Of a stretch of DNA of 64,000 bases, positions 11,118 to 22,727 are shown in pieces. The notes beneath the pieces were generated by a model that was given only the letters and a program-made list of their open reading frames with translations, made no database searches and had not been told where the DNA came from. The translations under genes and the position numbers were made by a program. The stretch covers positions 122,001 to 186,000 of the forward strand of contig JAQFVV010006853.1 of the NCBI GenBank assembly GCA_028023455.1, written 5' to 3'. The stretch's first letter is position 1. The number at the start of each line of letters is the position of its first letter. Source of the DNA: Epiperipatus broadwayi. Taxonomy: Eukaryota > Onychophora > Udeonychophora > Euonychophora > Peripatidae.

Positions 11118-11220
11118 AAAAACTCTCCATACAGTAGTGCCACTCAGTGCAAACCAGAGTCCAAAATTTAGTCTTGGGATATTGTATGAGTAGGCACTAG
11201 ATAAGGATTTTATGCATAAA
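11118..11220 (+). repeat. Dispersed two-module repeat family Z, copy 2
   Basis: Module A (CTCCATACAGTAGTGCCACT) is followed by module B in the opposite sense to copy 1 (GTCTTGGGATATTGTATGAG, then GGATTTTATGCATA). Copies 1 and 2 therefore differ by inversion of module B. Confidence 0.65.
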
Positions 11221-11816
11221 AAATGGTGATCATGTGATGTTTGGTGGTTTAAAATGTTTTTTACATGTAAGATTAAAAGTTTGATGAAATTTAATAAAAT
11301 TGATAAAGTATTATTTTTAAGCAATAAAATGAAATTATTGATTTTGTAGTGGAAAAAAAAAATGAACTGTGAATCATTGCCATATTACATCATGAAGATC
11401 ACAGAATTTAAATGAAATTTTAAAATGAAAAGTTGCAAGTAAGGATGACTGTATTGAATCAAAAGTTGTACAGAATTAAAAACATCAAAACTACTAGAGT
11501 GGACATACCTGTTGATAATGAAACCATTATTACATTTCCATAGAGAAAAAAAAGTTATTGAAGAAAAGTTAAATCATCTGAAACATATTTCATTGCAATG
11601 AAAGTCTGATATTTTACTATTTCTTTTATTTAAAATAATAAACATATGTAAATTTGTTGTTACTTTAATTTTTTAGTGAATAAGAATAAATGAATGCTCA
11701 GTAAATATTTACATAAATTCATTATTTCAATTTATTATTAATAATTACATTATTTTTTTAAACTTTGTTTATAATTTTTATTTATGTATGCATACTATAC
11801 ACATAAAAAATATATG

Positions 11817-11868
11817 TATTATATATGGGTGTGTGTATTGAAAAGTGTTGCATGTGTACAATTCATTA
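11817..11868 (+). repeat. 52-bp segment duplicated at 12309-12358
   Basis: TTATATATGGGTGTGTGTAT, followed by the GAAAAGTGTTGCATGTGTAC block, reappears nearly identically in the loop of the family-X inverted pair about 490 bp downstream. It is neither a known repeat nor low complexity. Confidence 0.7.
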
Positions 11869-12127
11869 AACAATATATATTCTATTGTAGTCAAAATTTC
11901 TCAAGAAAATATAAACTATTACACTTTATGTATGTGAGGGGAAGGGGGCTTGGAAAAATATTGTTGATGTAGCAACTCCACTATATATATATATAAAATC
12001 AATAAACCAAGTCATACATAATGTGACATTGCTTTTAAAATCTAATATTTACAAATATGTAATATGGGGAGCTTATTTGAGCTATTGGTATGCTCCCTAT
12101 ATTAGACAGACATACACGTACACACAC

Positions 12128-12432
12128 ATGTATATATATGATCACTAGATGGAACTTTACCAATAGCTTCTAACAAGATTTGTTTACATAAATGCCAAAA
12201 GAGATAAAATTCAAAATCTCTATCATTGTCACCCACCTCCAGACTAGCTGGTTTTGAGCTAATTGGCTCACATCAGTGAAGGGCTGGGAGACTAGAAACT
12301 AGATCTGCATTATATATGGGGGTGTGTATTGAAAAGTGCTGCATGTGTACAATTCATTGGATCTAATTTCTAGTTCCCCAGCCCTTCACTGATATGAGTC
12401 AATTCGCTCAAAACCAGCTGAATTTGTGATTA
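12128..12432. repeat. Family X inverted pair with filler DNA in the loop
   Basis: 12128-12308 is a minus-oriented family X copy. 12359-12432 is a plus-oriented partial copy (TCTAATTTCTAGTTCCCCAG, then CACTGATATGAGTCAATT), giving an inverted repeat with about 70-bp arms. The loop 12309-12358 is the duplicate of 11817-11868. This fits template switching or filler synthesis during repair. Confidence 0.65.
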
Positions 12433-13189
12433 TATTGGTTTATGGCCTAATTTTAACACAAACATCATACACACTCCAATGGAGATGGTGTGAAAAAATG
12501 CTGAGCCCATGATTACATCTATTTTTAATATGTTAATGCAATTATTGCTAGGTAAATTTAGACTAGTTCATACACATCTCATCCCCCTTTCTGCCTCCAT
12601 TATGCCACAATATTCGAATTAAGGGAGATTCACAATCAGCTCTCTTCAGGGATGGATTTGATAATCTCACTTATTACTATGCCTCTATATAAACAATAAC
12701 CAAGGAAAATGTTTTTTTTTTTTTTTTTTTTACATTTGATTATTTTTTAATGAAACTATTCAAACAAAAAATAACTTTGAATTTATATAAAAGTTAGATT
12801 TAGAGAGTAAAAAAACTTTGAATTATATATATATATATCACTTTTAGTACTTTAAAATTCCAATAAATTTGCATAAAGAAACCTTCTAACTATCTAAAAT
12901 AAATTACAAAAAAATTGCATTATAAAATAATAATTGAAAACATGTATGCAGCAAAAAATATTATACATTAAGAAAATTGAATTTGTTTCCAATTATTTCA
13001 TAGAATATACCATGTCTTTATGAAAATATATTCTGTTCTGTAATAAAATGCCACTAATTCCTATGTTGGTAAAGGTTATATTTTAAAAAGAATGTATCTC
13101 TTCAATCATATCTTTAACACCAAAATATGTCTTATATGGTTTGATGGTATATTTGAAAATTAAAAATCCATGAATTGCAAGATGACATA

Positions 13190-13735
13190 TTGACTATAGG
13201 TGCTCAGATGGCATATGACTTACTGAGTGACAAAACTATTTAGATGTTCTAAATTGTTTAATGCAAAGGTAAAGTGGTATTATGTACATCTTAAAGATCA
13301 TAAAATGTTGCCAAGCAACATCACTTCTGGTTATGGAATTTCATATGAGCAGCCTACAATTCAAATGTTCTGTGAAATAAAGCATTGTTAGAGTTCAAAT
13401 ATGTAGATGAAAGACTAAAATTTGTCACTTATAATGGTAAAATGTCTTATGATTTCCTTAGAGATATGCTTTCAGATGTGCTACACAATTTAATGTAGTT
13501 GTACAATTGTACAATTTAAATGTTTAGAAGGTCATGGATCATAGCTGAGTTCTATGACTTCTGGTGATCCAATGTCATATGATCTACTGAGAAATGTGCT
13601 ATTTAAATGTCCAGCATGGTAGAATGGAAGATACTAGTCTAAAGTTCATTGATCATGGCTAAGACTATCACTTCTTGTACTGAGATTTTATTATTTTATC
13701 TCTAGAAATATACTATCGAAATGTTCACTGTGTTT
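13190..13735 (+). repeat. Decayed tandem array, about 100-130 bp period, five copies
   Basis: A core approximating GGTGATGGAATGTCATATGA, then TCTACTGAG and ATTTAAATGTTC, recurs near 13200, 13327, 13430, 13560 and 13672. Copies are only moderately alike, so this is an old satellite-like array or the internal repeats of an unknown element. A single related block (AGAATATCACATGGCCTCCT) occurs near 29300. Confidence 0.45.
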
Positions 13736-13739
13736 GGTG

Positions 13740-15780
13740 CATAGCCGTGTAGCGTCACTTCTATTGTTTGATCTTCGTATGAACTCCTCAACTACAAACT
13801 AGTTTATTATTATTAACTATTTGAATTACTTTACCTAAAATGATGGAAATATTACTACTATATATAATATGATGTGTATGCATAACGCGACAATTTTAAA
13901 AATATATATTTAGTACATGGAAGTTATTTTTTAAGACGTTATAATTATAATAAAAATATTTTTAGCTTTTCTTTGTTTCTAATAAATCATTACTAACTTA
14001 AACAAACATAGTTTAATGAATCGTTTATTTTTTAAAAAAAAGCATTTTTCAGAAGGCGGTCACATTTTCCTAGAATACTATCATTAATAGTTATAACAAT
14101 TTGTAATAAAGCTCGTTTCGTTGTTGGTCACATGTGTTTTAATAATCATTTGCATTTTAAAATCAACTTTCTTCAAAACTATTTGATCCGCCTTCACCGA
14201 TCATATTTCTTCGAAAATATATTAAAAATAAACTTCAAAAATTTATCTACTTTGAATCTATTAATATTCGTTGCTGTTGTGTGTACAAGATTAAAATATA
14301 AGATGCGTTCTTATAGGTTTATTTGATAAGATGTATATATCCAGATCAATAGGGATTTTCTGCCATGAAAAAGAAGAAGATGTCAGAGAAATCAAGAAGA
14401 TGTCCACTGTTCTATCCATTATAAATTCATATCGAAAAATTGATCATATCTATGTATCAGCCTAGCTATAGTTTACTTGGAGTACACTGTCTTTATTTTC
14501 TGTGGTGACCTCTGAGCCATCATTCAGTCTTGTATAATTTTTTTTGTGAGAATTTTTTTTATTATGAATGTTCTTAGTCTTTTATGATCTACTGCAGTTT
14601 GCAGTAACCTGAGAAGATCTATAGCAAATAAGATTGCTCCTTAGTCTTCCATTACACAACAATCACAAAGAGTTAAAATAGTTTATTACAAAAACCTTAT
14701 TAGTTTTACCTAATATCAGTCGCTCATAAACTGACACCTTTTATAGTGTTCATTTTATTCATCCACCCTAAAATAGATGTAGAAATAAGAAAGAAATATC
14801 ACATGTTATTTACAAAAATGATAGCACTTTAAAATTTAGCTGCAACTTTCAACTACAGCTACTTCATATCACTAAACAAGCTTTCAAAAGCCGTTGCTCT
14901 TCCATTAAGTTTGAGGCATCAAATCTGATATATATATATTTCTCTGTAACTATCGTGAATGAGGTCTTTTTAGTAATATTATAAGCAAGATGGTTCTAGA
15001 AGCAGCTCTTGGGAAATCTGCAAAATTAGGTCAAAATTGACTAAGATCCCTTAAATGCTTACACACATGGATCTCTGGCTGCTGTAAGATTGAAATTCAC
15101 TGACCTGGGCATGTGGACTCTGTTGAGGAATAATATGTTGTTTTACAGCATGTTATACTTTTGTCCAAAAACTGATAAGACATAAATTTATCACCCCTTG
15201 GATAATATCTGCTATAATATCTGTAACCCAATTCCTAAAATAGACAAAAATTTATGACTAGATATTTTTAATATTGTTGCGATTGTTGTTTCATGTCATA
15301 GCTGTGAAGTTTTCTATGACACATTGAAAAAATATGAAAACCACTTAAAAATATCTACAAAAAGGCAAAGCTGTACATACAGTAGCACCACTACTATCTA
15401 TAAAAATATATTCCACAAGATTTCTCTTTCTATTAACTCTCTCAACTGTACATCAAATAAAATTTGGCCTTTTTGCCTGTATTTTTACGTGATACCATCA
15501 CTGAAAAGATAATAAAGGTTAAAGGAATTGTTTAGATTTAAAAAGTTGGATTTTGATATTATGGTCTCTCAATTTTAAAATGTCATTAACAATTGACGTA
15601 GATGTTGGCCTTTTTATGGTGAGATAAGTGACAGAGTTTCTAAATAGCTGTCGGTGCTGCATTTGCTTTTAAAATCAGTGCATTATTCAAATCTACAGTT
15701 TTTTTACTCAAGTCATTTGAATATCTAGAAAACTTATGGAAATTACTTTGATGAGATCATTTATCTATACACTATCTTCT
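13740..15780. other. Gene-free stretch
   Basis: No feature supported. Some minus-strand sequence just below 15780 may be the 3' end or LTR of the copia remnant, but no paired LTR was found. Confidence 0.45.
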
Positions 15781-18000
15781 TATAAAGATTATTTATTGTT
15801 ATGTTACAATAAATAACTCATTAATTAATCTGATGACATACCTCACAATGAAATGGTACAAGATGTTACTTTTGACCTTAGACCATGATTTTTTTTCATT
15901 TGGCTTCTTCTATTCTAAGTGCATAGAATCTTATATAACTTATAATTCAATAGCATCTCTTGCTAAACTTGAAGTTACTCTGACTTTATTCCTAAGACAG
16001 AAGATTTTTTTTTCTAATTAACATCAAGAAACAATTGCCCAAAAATATCATTGTTTAATTTATGTTTCTATGGTTATGGCTTAAATACAAAAATTATATA
16101 ACCCCCAATGAATTTATAGAGAAAATGTTAAGGTTATCCACATCTAGTTCAATCTTCATAGATATGTTTACTAACCATACAAGTATTCAATGTTTCTTCT
16201 TCAAAAATCTAGAACATAACTCAAGAGTTTTCTAGATTTCCATCTACAGAAATAATTTTTAAGGAGGTGTTCACCTCAACTGAGATCTAGTCCTGTCTAA
16301 TACATGCCAAAATACTATCTATGTATCTTATAGTGTAATAGAACTTTGATAAGAAAAAATCATTCTGACCATTTTACTGGTACAAAAAGATTAAAAAATT
16401 TCTATGATAATTACTTAATACCTTCTAAAAAATTTCAATAAAATGTTCAACTAGTAACTCTTAACTCTAGCTATTAATATACATTAAATTATATAGCAAT
16501 GTAAGTAAATATTAAAATGGTTTTATTCTAATTGGGTTTGTGCTGAGTACAATTTATCTCTCCACACTTGAGTGTCATGCCAATTGCTGAGAAGAGTAAA
16601 TGCTTTGAGATAAATTTTAGATACCAGTATCTTCTAGGTACTTGAATGGGTTACAACATTCAATAGATATCTGTATTAGCATCACTAATAGTCTTCAAAA
16701 TTGTGATGTTGACATATAATAAACAAAATTGACCTTAAAATATCATTTTCAACTTGGCCCTGAAACCTCTGTTGCATACACCCACAAAACATTATATTAA
16801 ATACAATATCAAAATGTGTCATAATTGATTATTAAGTCTGAGTCAATGTGAATACAAAATAAACTACAACAATTTTCTCCATACCACACATTGAATGAAA
16901 ACTGATCAGAATTACCTCACTACACCAGAAATTCATTTCTATGAACAGTGTGGAAATGGTTTTTTCATTTTGTTGAAAATAATCCCAATATGGAACCATA
17001 CCATTTCTAACCTTTGAGAATTTCTACTAATATTTAGTAATCTCACCAGCTATTGCATAGAAATAATTTGAAAAATAATCAGATAAATATTCACAAGATG
17101 TATAGCTTTTTCTTTATTCTACAACATATGTTGAATGTTATAAATACATCCATGTTTTTACACCTATTTCTGAGAAATGGATGGGTCACTCGAATTTATA
17201 ATAGAAACATTCATATTGTAAAATGGATTTTTTTTATATATTTTCCATTAAGATCATGGTTTTAAACTGATAGCAATAGTACTCTTAGTAACATATGCCA
17301 ATTTGTTTATGGTTTTACATTTCAGGCAATGGTTTATAAGCAAATACCACTTTATTATTAATGGCACAAAATATCTGGAATACATCTAGCATAGTTCCCA
17401 TTCAATATCTTAATATTTACAATTAAAAAAATGCTAATGGCTACATTTCTCAGGAGTTTCATAAAAAGATCCTGGGACAACTTGATCCCAAATTAAACCA
17501 TCTATCAAAGGCACCAAAATATGCAGGACCATATTTTGAATAATGTTCAATAACATCATTTTATTCTTTCACCCTCATTTTCGTTTTGATCTATCTCTCC
17601 TAATTATAGACACTATACATCTCTTCATATTTTCCTGAGTAGTCAAATTCTCTCCATTGCTTTTCCATTTAACATTTAAAATATTTACAATTTGATTATT
17701 AAATAACCTTTCTTCAAGCATTCTTCAATTACTTCAGCATATTCTTTCAACTTATCATTTGAATTATATTCTGATCTTGATGTTCTTCTTTTTATGTTTA
17801 ATTACTAAAGTTTTCACTTTGGACATTGAACATTTAATGTATTTCTTCTTTATAAATTTGATCACCATGTGGCAAAAATGTATGTCAATATTATTTCTAT
17901 CAAATCACTACCTACCAAAATACTTAAACATGCTGATTTATTTTAAAATTTCCTGCCCATATGCCAAGTCTTTGTATTTTATATCATCATCAATCTAGCA
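15780..18000 (-). pseudogene. Strongly decayed Ty1/copia-type pol remnant
   Basis: Reading the minus strand from about 18000 downward gives pieces in copia order. About 17760-17980 resembles the integrase-RT linker: a tract like YGQEILK-(stop)-ISMFKYFG recalls the 'GKKP..shLrvFG' motif, followed by a KFIKKKYIKC-like 'KfdkKaikCifvGY' segment. About 16730-16840 has FDIVFNIMFCG and MQQRFQGQ, like the copia RT 'fDIktAFLnG ... MkQPeGF'. About 15790-15880 has NILYHFIVRYVI, like the RNase H tail 'kHidirYHFiRd.v'. Stops and frameshifts are frequent and no frame is intact. No LTRs were recognised. The family call rests on the order of three weak motifs. Confidence 0.45.
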
Positions 18001-20121
18001 TTTATTTCAAATTGATTATCTGTACCTCTTCTAGAATATAATTACATGTGGGAATGATAATTATAATGAGCATCACATTTAATGATTAGGTGAGTTTTAT
18101 AAATTCCACACTTTAAATTAAAGCAAGTAAAATATGGTTAATAAAAATAAAATTTTATTTTATTCTAATTTGTGATAAATGTTGATTGAAATTGGCATAA
18201 CCCCTAAAGATGGTTCATTAGAAATCAATAATGTGAGCCTTGTATCACAATTTAAAATTTGACTATTATATAAAACTTATCTTATTTAATTAAATACCTT
18301 TTTTTTTCTTTCAGCAAGTGTAACTCAATGTAAAAACATTCACCATGTCTATTAAAAAAATATTAAATTTTATCCCCAAATATGCTTAGCATACTTTCAA
18401 CTACCAAATAATCATATTCATTGCAGAAGTATTTCCGAACAGTTGTACAATGACCATTAGCTATTCCATATATAACTGGGATAAAATGCTTATCCAATTA
18501 AAAACAATATTATTGAAGAATTAGTTTTGTTAACTTTGCTGATAATAACCCACAGATTGTATTAAAAACATTTTAGAATATTGATCCAGATTTTTAGGCA
18601 GGATGTGGATAAATCTTAGGCTGAAGCTAATAGCAAATATCAAAACAAAATATGGTAATCCACAAACAGATAGATTAGAAAAATTGTGAAAGCAATAAAT
18701 CGTAAATCTAATAAGCTGAATAATACAAAATAGTGTAAGGAGATTACTGCTATCAAATAATATTTTCAGGAGAACAACATAATATATATAGAAGAAGACA
18801 AGGACAATAGACTCATATTATTAAATAGCCAGAATATGTAACTTGTTATAATTTTTATTGGTATGAATAAGACAATTTGATAGTTGAAAGCATGTTAAGC
18901 CTATTTATTATTGTGGATAAAATATATATTTTTAATAGACACGGTGAACATGTTTAAATTGAATTACCTTATTTAAATAAAGAGCTAATAAAGGGTATTT
19001 ATATGCTCTAAATTCATAACAATGAACTTTATATAATATAATTTTTATTTCCAATCTAATTTCAGCCTCATCAAAATACATAATTCACTTAAATAATTAT
19101 TAAACAAATAAAAATTTCTTTCTACATTTCCTCTCTAAGAAGGCTATTTTTAAGAGCTTACAAAATCTTTTGTTACATTTAAAAATGGCTAAAGGTCATC
19201 TCTTCTTTAAATGTTTAAATTATTCAATAAAATAACAAACCACTTAATTCTACAAAATACTTTTCAATAGCAATACAGCAAATGTAGCTTCTTTTTTATT
19301 TCAATCTCCTCTTTTCAATAATGGCCCTATCCTTTTTAAATACAGACTGCTATTTGGCAATGAATATACTTAACCTGTTACTTTAATTGCTTATAGTATT
19401 AAATTTCTTGCTGTAAAATCATTATCATATTTGATGTCAACAAAATTACAATTACAGAAAGAAAATATATTAGCAAGTTTTGTAATCATAAATCCAATTG
19501 TAAACATTTAATAGTTATCTTAATCCCCTCCCCATCACTAATTACTTATATTTTACGCTGACTTCAGCAGCAGTTTACCAATCCTTTTCTTTATTATTAC
19601 ACAGCATATTTCGTACATCAATAGTTTTTACAACAATAATAATTTTTCATCATTATATAACTTATTTTCTACATTTTAAAAACACATACACATATGTTTA
19701 TTTTTCAGAAGTCAATGGTTCATTCCACTATATATGGGTCAGAAAGTTTTATGACACCTTTGCAATAAAGTCATTCAATTTTCACCATGCGTGATTTGGT
19801 GCAGTAGTTAAATGACGAATACGGAAAATTATTCTCTATGATTCAAAGTCCAAATCTGTTTTTTCCATTGCCAAACTTCTTAATGAGCTTCAGAACAGTA
19901 AACCATTTGTAAATGTTTTACATTAGTTGCAGTGGTAGAGAAATAGTCAGTGACATAAGTCCATTAATCCCCCTCAGCTCCACTGCTTGTAATGTTCATT
20001 CTTCTTATGAACTCCCTAGACATTAACTAGTTGAATATTATAATAATTCAATATTCTTTGATTCAGGTGTTGTTTTATTCCTGGGGTGGCACTAAATGAT
20101 TTTATTTTATTATAAATTAAA
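18001..20121. other. Gene-free stretch
   Basis: No coding or RNA feature recognised. The copia remnant may extend upstream into it, but no motif was found. Confidence 0.45.
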
Positions 20122-20258
20122 TATAATTGGAGGGAGTTTGAACCCAGATTTGCAAGCTTCCTTCAGTCATTTGCTCCATCTTCTTATGCAACTGATACAC
20201 AAGACCACATACCAACTGACACCCAAGACCACATACATGTGAAAAATATAAATTATCT

Positions 20259-20300
20259 CCAACATATGGATTACATACTAAACCAGCACTCATCAGTTGG
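20259..20300 (-). ncRNA. Hammerhead-ribozyme-like core (left arm)
   Basis: On the minus strand: CCAA (stem I), CTGATGA (catalytic box), a stem II of GTGCTG with TAGTAT using G-U pairs and a GTT loop, GTAA where GAAA is expected, a short AT-rich stem III region, then TTGG closing stem I. The order matches a type I hammerhead as known from Schistosoma. G12 is kept but A13 is changed, so this copy is probably inactive. Confidence 0.5.
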
Positions 20301-20370
20301 TCTGCATCACCCCCCCCCATATATATATATAAATATAAACTGAGCACTGATTATATATGTTTGTGAGAAA

Positions 20371-20430
20371 TTATGATCCAGACCAACTGATGAGTGCTGA
20401 TTCAGCACAAAATACATATATTGGAAACTA
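20371..20430 (+). ncRNA. Hammerhead-ribozyme-like core (right arm)
   Basis: CCAA (20383-20386), CTGATGA (20387-20393), stem II GTGCTG/CAGCAC (20394-20399 with 20403-20408, loop ATT, six perfect pairs), AAAA in place of GAAA (20409-20412), a tiny stem III within TACATATA, then TTGG (20421-20424) closing stem I. Expected cleavage would follow the UA before TTGG. G12, the general base in known hammerheads, is A here, so this copy should be inactive. Two other family members (near 5305 and 36560, minus) keep GAAA. Confidence 0.5.
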
Positions 20431-20533
20431 TTTATCTTTTTCACATGTATGTGGTCATGTGCATTAGTTGTATAAGATGGAGCAGGTGACTGGAGAAAGC
20501 TCAAAAGTCTGGTTCAAATCTCCTCCAATTATA

Positions 20534-21520
20534 TCTAGATTAAGTATATATACTATATTGTATTTAAATATTATATAAATTAAATAATGGATATTCTTCT
20601 TAATAATTTTCTATTGTTATTTGTGTTATATTTATTGTCTAATCATATTTTTTTTTTTTTTAGTTACCTTTCAAAAAGATGATTAGTACTTATAATACAA
20701 ACAAATTTTTAAAAGTAAGGTATTTTTATCACCTAATATGAATTGCTAAAAGTCTTTAGAAAAATTCAAACTTCATTTAAACTTTTCAAATACATTCCAA
20801 TATTAGTATTCCCATAGAGATTATTACATATCATAATAGTTTGAATAGTTCCCCCTTGATTCTTCAGGTGTTTTTGCACTGACTAATAGTCATACTTGAA
20901 AGTCAAACCTGCATCTTAAGAATCATAAATATTGAATTCAAAGTGAAGTTCTAATTAACTAAGTTATTATGTCAAAGGCAGCAATCAGTAAAAATTGTAC
21001 ACACTTATCTACGAGGGTCATACTGATTTTTCCCAATTTCCTAAAAGCATGTTTAATAAGTGGCTTTGAAACATCATGAATTATTGCAGCAGGCTAAATT
21101 ATGAAGTTAGTTCTCATGTTGCAATAGAGTAAATTATGGCATTAATTCTCATGTTCATGTGAGCAACTCAAATGAGATTTCTTTTTTTGTATTTTTTTCT
21201 CTATTCAATATTTTTATATTTTTCCTATCAAACATAAGTTCACTGATACACATGTTTTTTGCTATTTTAGATACATCTAATGTTTTCTGATCATTATTTT
21301 ATGCTCATTAAATTTAATTTTTCATGGGGGAAACCAATTTTACCAATACATATTCTTCCACTTTCATTGTAGAATCTTACAGATACAATTTTTATTTTTA
21401 AACCACTAAACATTGCACAATTAACATTTCCTAAGTTTCATTAGCTGTTAACCAATGGCAGACTCTCTATACAAAACATAGTATATCTAGTTGCAGTGCT
21501 TGCAGAAATGATGTAAACCA
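20534..21520. other. Gene-free stretch
   Basis: No supported feature. 20763-20795 resembles part of the palindrome arm at 3207-3436 (ACTTCATTTAAACTTTTCAA). Confidence 0.45.
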
Positions 21521-21524
21521 CAAG

Positions 21525-21650
21525 CAGACACTAGTCTGAGGATACTGGATGAGTACGCATTAGATAGGAATTTTATGTACAAATCTTTTCATATCAATTG
21601 ATTACTCTGACTTGCACTGAATGGTGCTACTGTATGGGTAGTTTATCATA
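21525..21650 (-). repeat. Dispersed two-module repeat family Z, copy 3
   Basis: Module B (GTCTGAGGATACTGGATGAG, then GGAATTTTATG) is followed by inverted module A (ACTCTGACTTGCACTGAATG, then GCTACTGTATGG). It immediately precedes the LINE remnant. Confidence 0.6.
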
Positions 21651-22635
21651 CATGTCAATTAGGGAATATAGAATCAGTTAAAGTTAAAAATGGTATGGGA
21701 TTAAGGCAAGGATGTCTTCTATTTATTTTTTTTGTATTTGAAAAAAATAGAGAGCAATAGAAAGATGAAGAGGGATAGAGATACCATTAATAGTTGGCAA
21801 GGGGATATATATGTTATCAGATCTTTTATTTGCAGATGATGACTTTTTATGTACAGAAATAAGGTAATATATGGAAGTTATGTTGAGGACATGCACAAGG
21901 GTGTGTAAAGAGATGGGGATTATGTTTAGTAAAAAAAATCAAAAGTAATGATGATTAATACTATGGAAAAAGAAGACAAAGAATTTTATGGGGGGGGTAT
22001 AAAGATAAGTGTAGTGAATAGATATAACTATTTGGGAATCATCCTAAGTAATCAGATAAATTGCTTGGATGAATGGGGAAAAAATTGACAAATGAAGCAA
22101 AAAATAGAAACGGATTGATAAAAAAATTAACAGTGTTTTCATATAATAAATATGATGTAGCTAGAATTGCATGGAAGAGAGTGGTGCTAATGATGTGTTA
22201 TGTGTTAATAAAGGGAATTAGATTACTTGTAAAAAGTATAAAAACAAGTAGTGAGACATGTATTAGATGCAGACATGTGGATGGCAAAGGAGGCAATTCA
22301 AGAAGAAATGGGATGGTCAAGTTTTTAAATGAGAGATGCAAAAAGCAAAATGAAAATGTTTGGTAAACTGCAGTTTATAGATAATAAAAGATTATCCAAA
22401 ATAGTGTTTAAGTCGGTTATGAATAAAGGGCAGGTAACAAGATGGGTGAGAAAGTTAATGTGGTATGCAGAAGTTTTGGATAAAAAAATTATGTCAGTAT
22501 ACATGTACAAAAGGTGGAATGATTGCATTATAATTGTTGAATGTTTTAGTGGTAAGGAATGGAATAGAAGAATAGATGCATTAATAAAGAATAGGGAGTT
22601 GGAGAGATGCAGAACTACTATGGAGAGTAAAAAGA

Positions 22636-22727
<92 letters not shown>

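Larger units (their letters stand above)
20122..20533. repeat. Inverted pair of hammerhead/Pol III repeat units (best preserved cores)
   Basis: The outer ends read TATAATTGGAGGGAGTTTG on the left and its inverse (CTCCTCCAATTATA) on the right. Each arm carries, from the outside in: a box-B-like element (plus strand of the right arm: GGTTCAAATCTCC), a Pol III-like or tRNA-like tail, a TTTTTCACATGTATGTGGTC block, a hammerhead-like core and a GAGCACTGATTATATATG block. A C9/TA tract at about 20309-20330 sits at the symmetry centre. The inner half of the unit, present at 5187-5694, is missing here. Short open frames through it are not genes. Confidence 0.75.

Noticed and set aside
14132-14326. Small open frame at 14.1-14.3 kb as a host gene
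   Set aside because: Composition is typical of A+T-rich noise; no motif, no start context, no second exon that could be recognised.
15825-15870. CTGATGA followed by GAAA near 15.83 kb as another hammerhead
   Set aside because: No stem II can be formed between them and the surroundings belong to the copia remnant; chance match.
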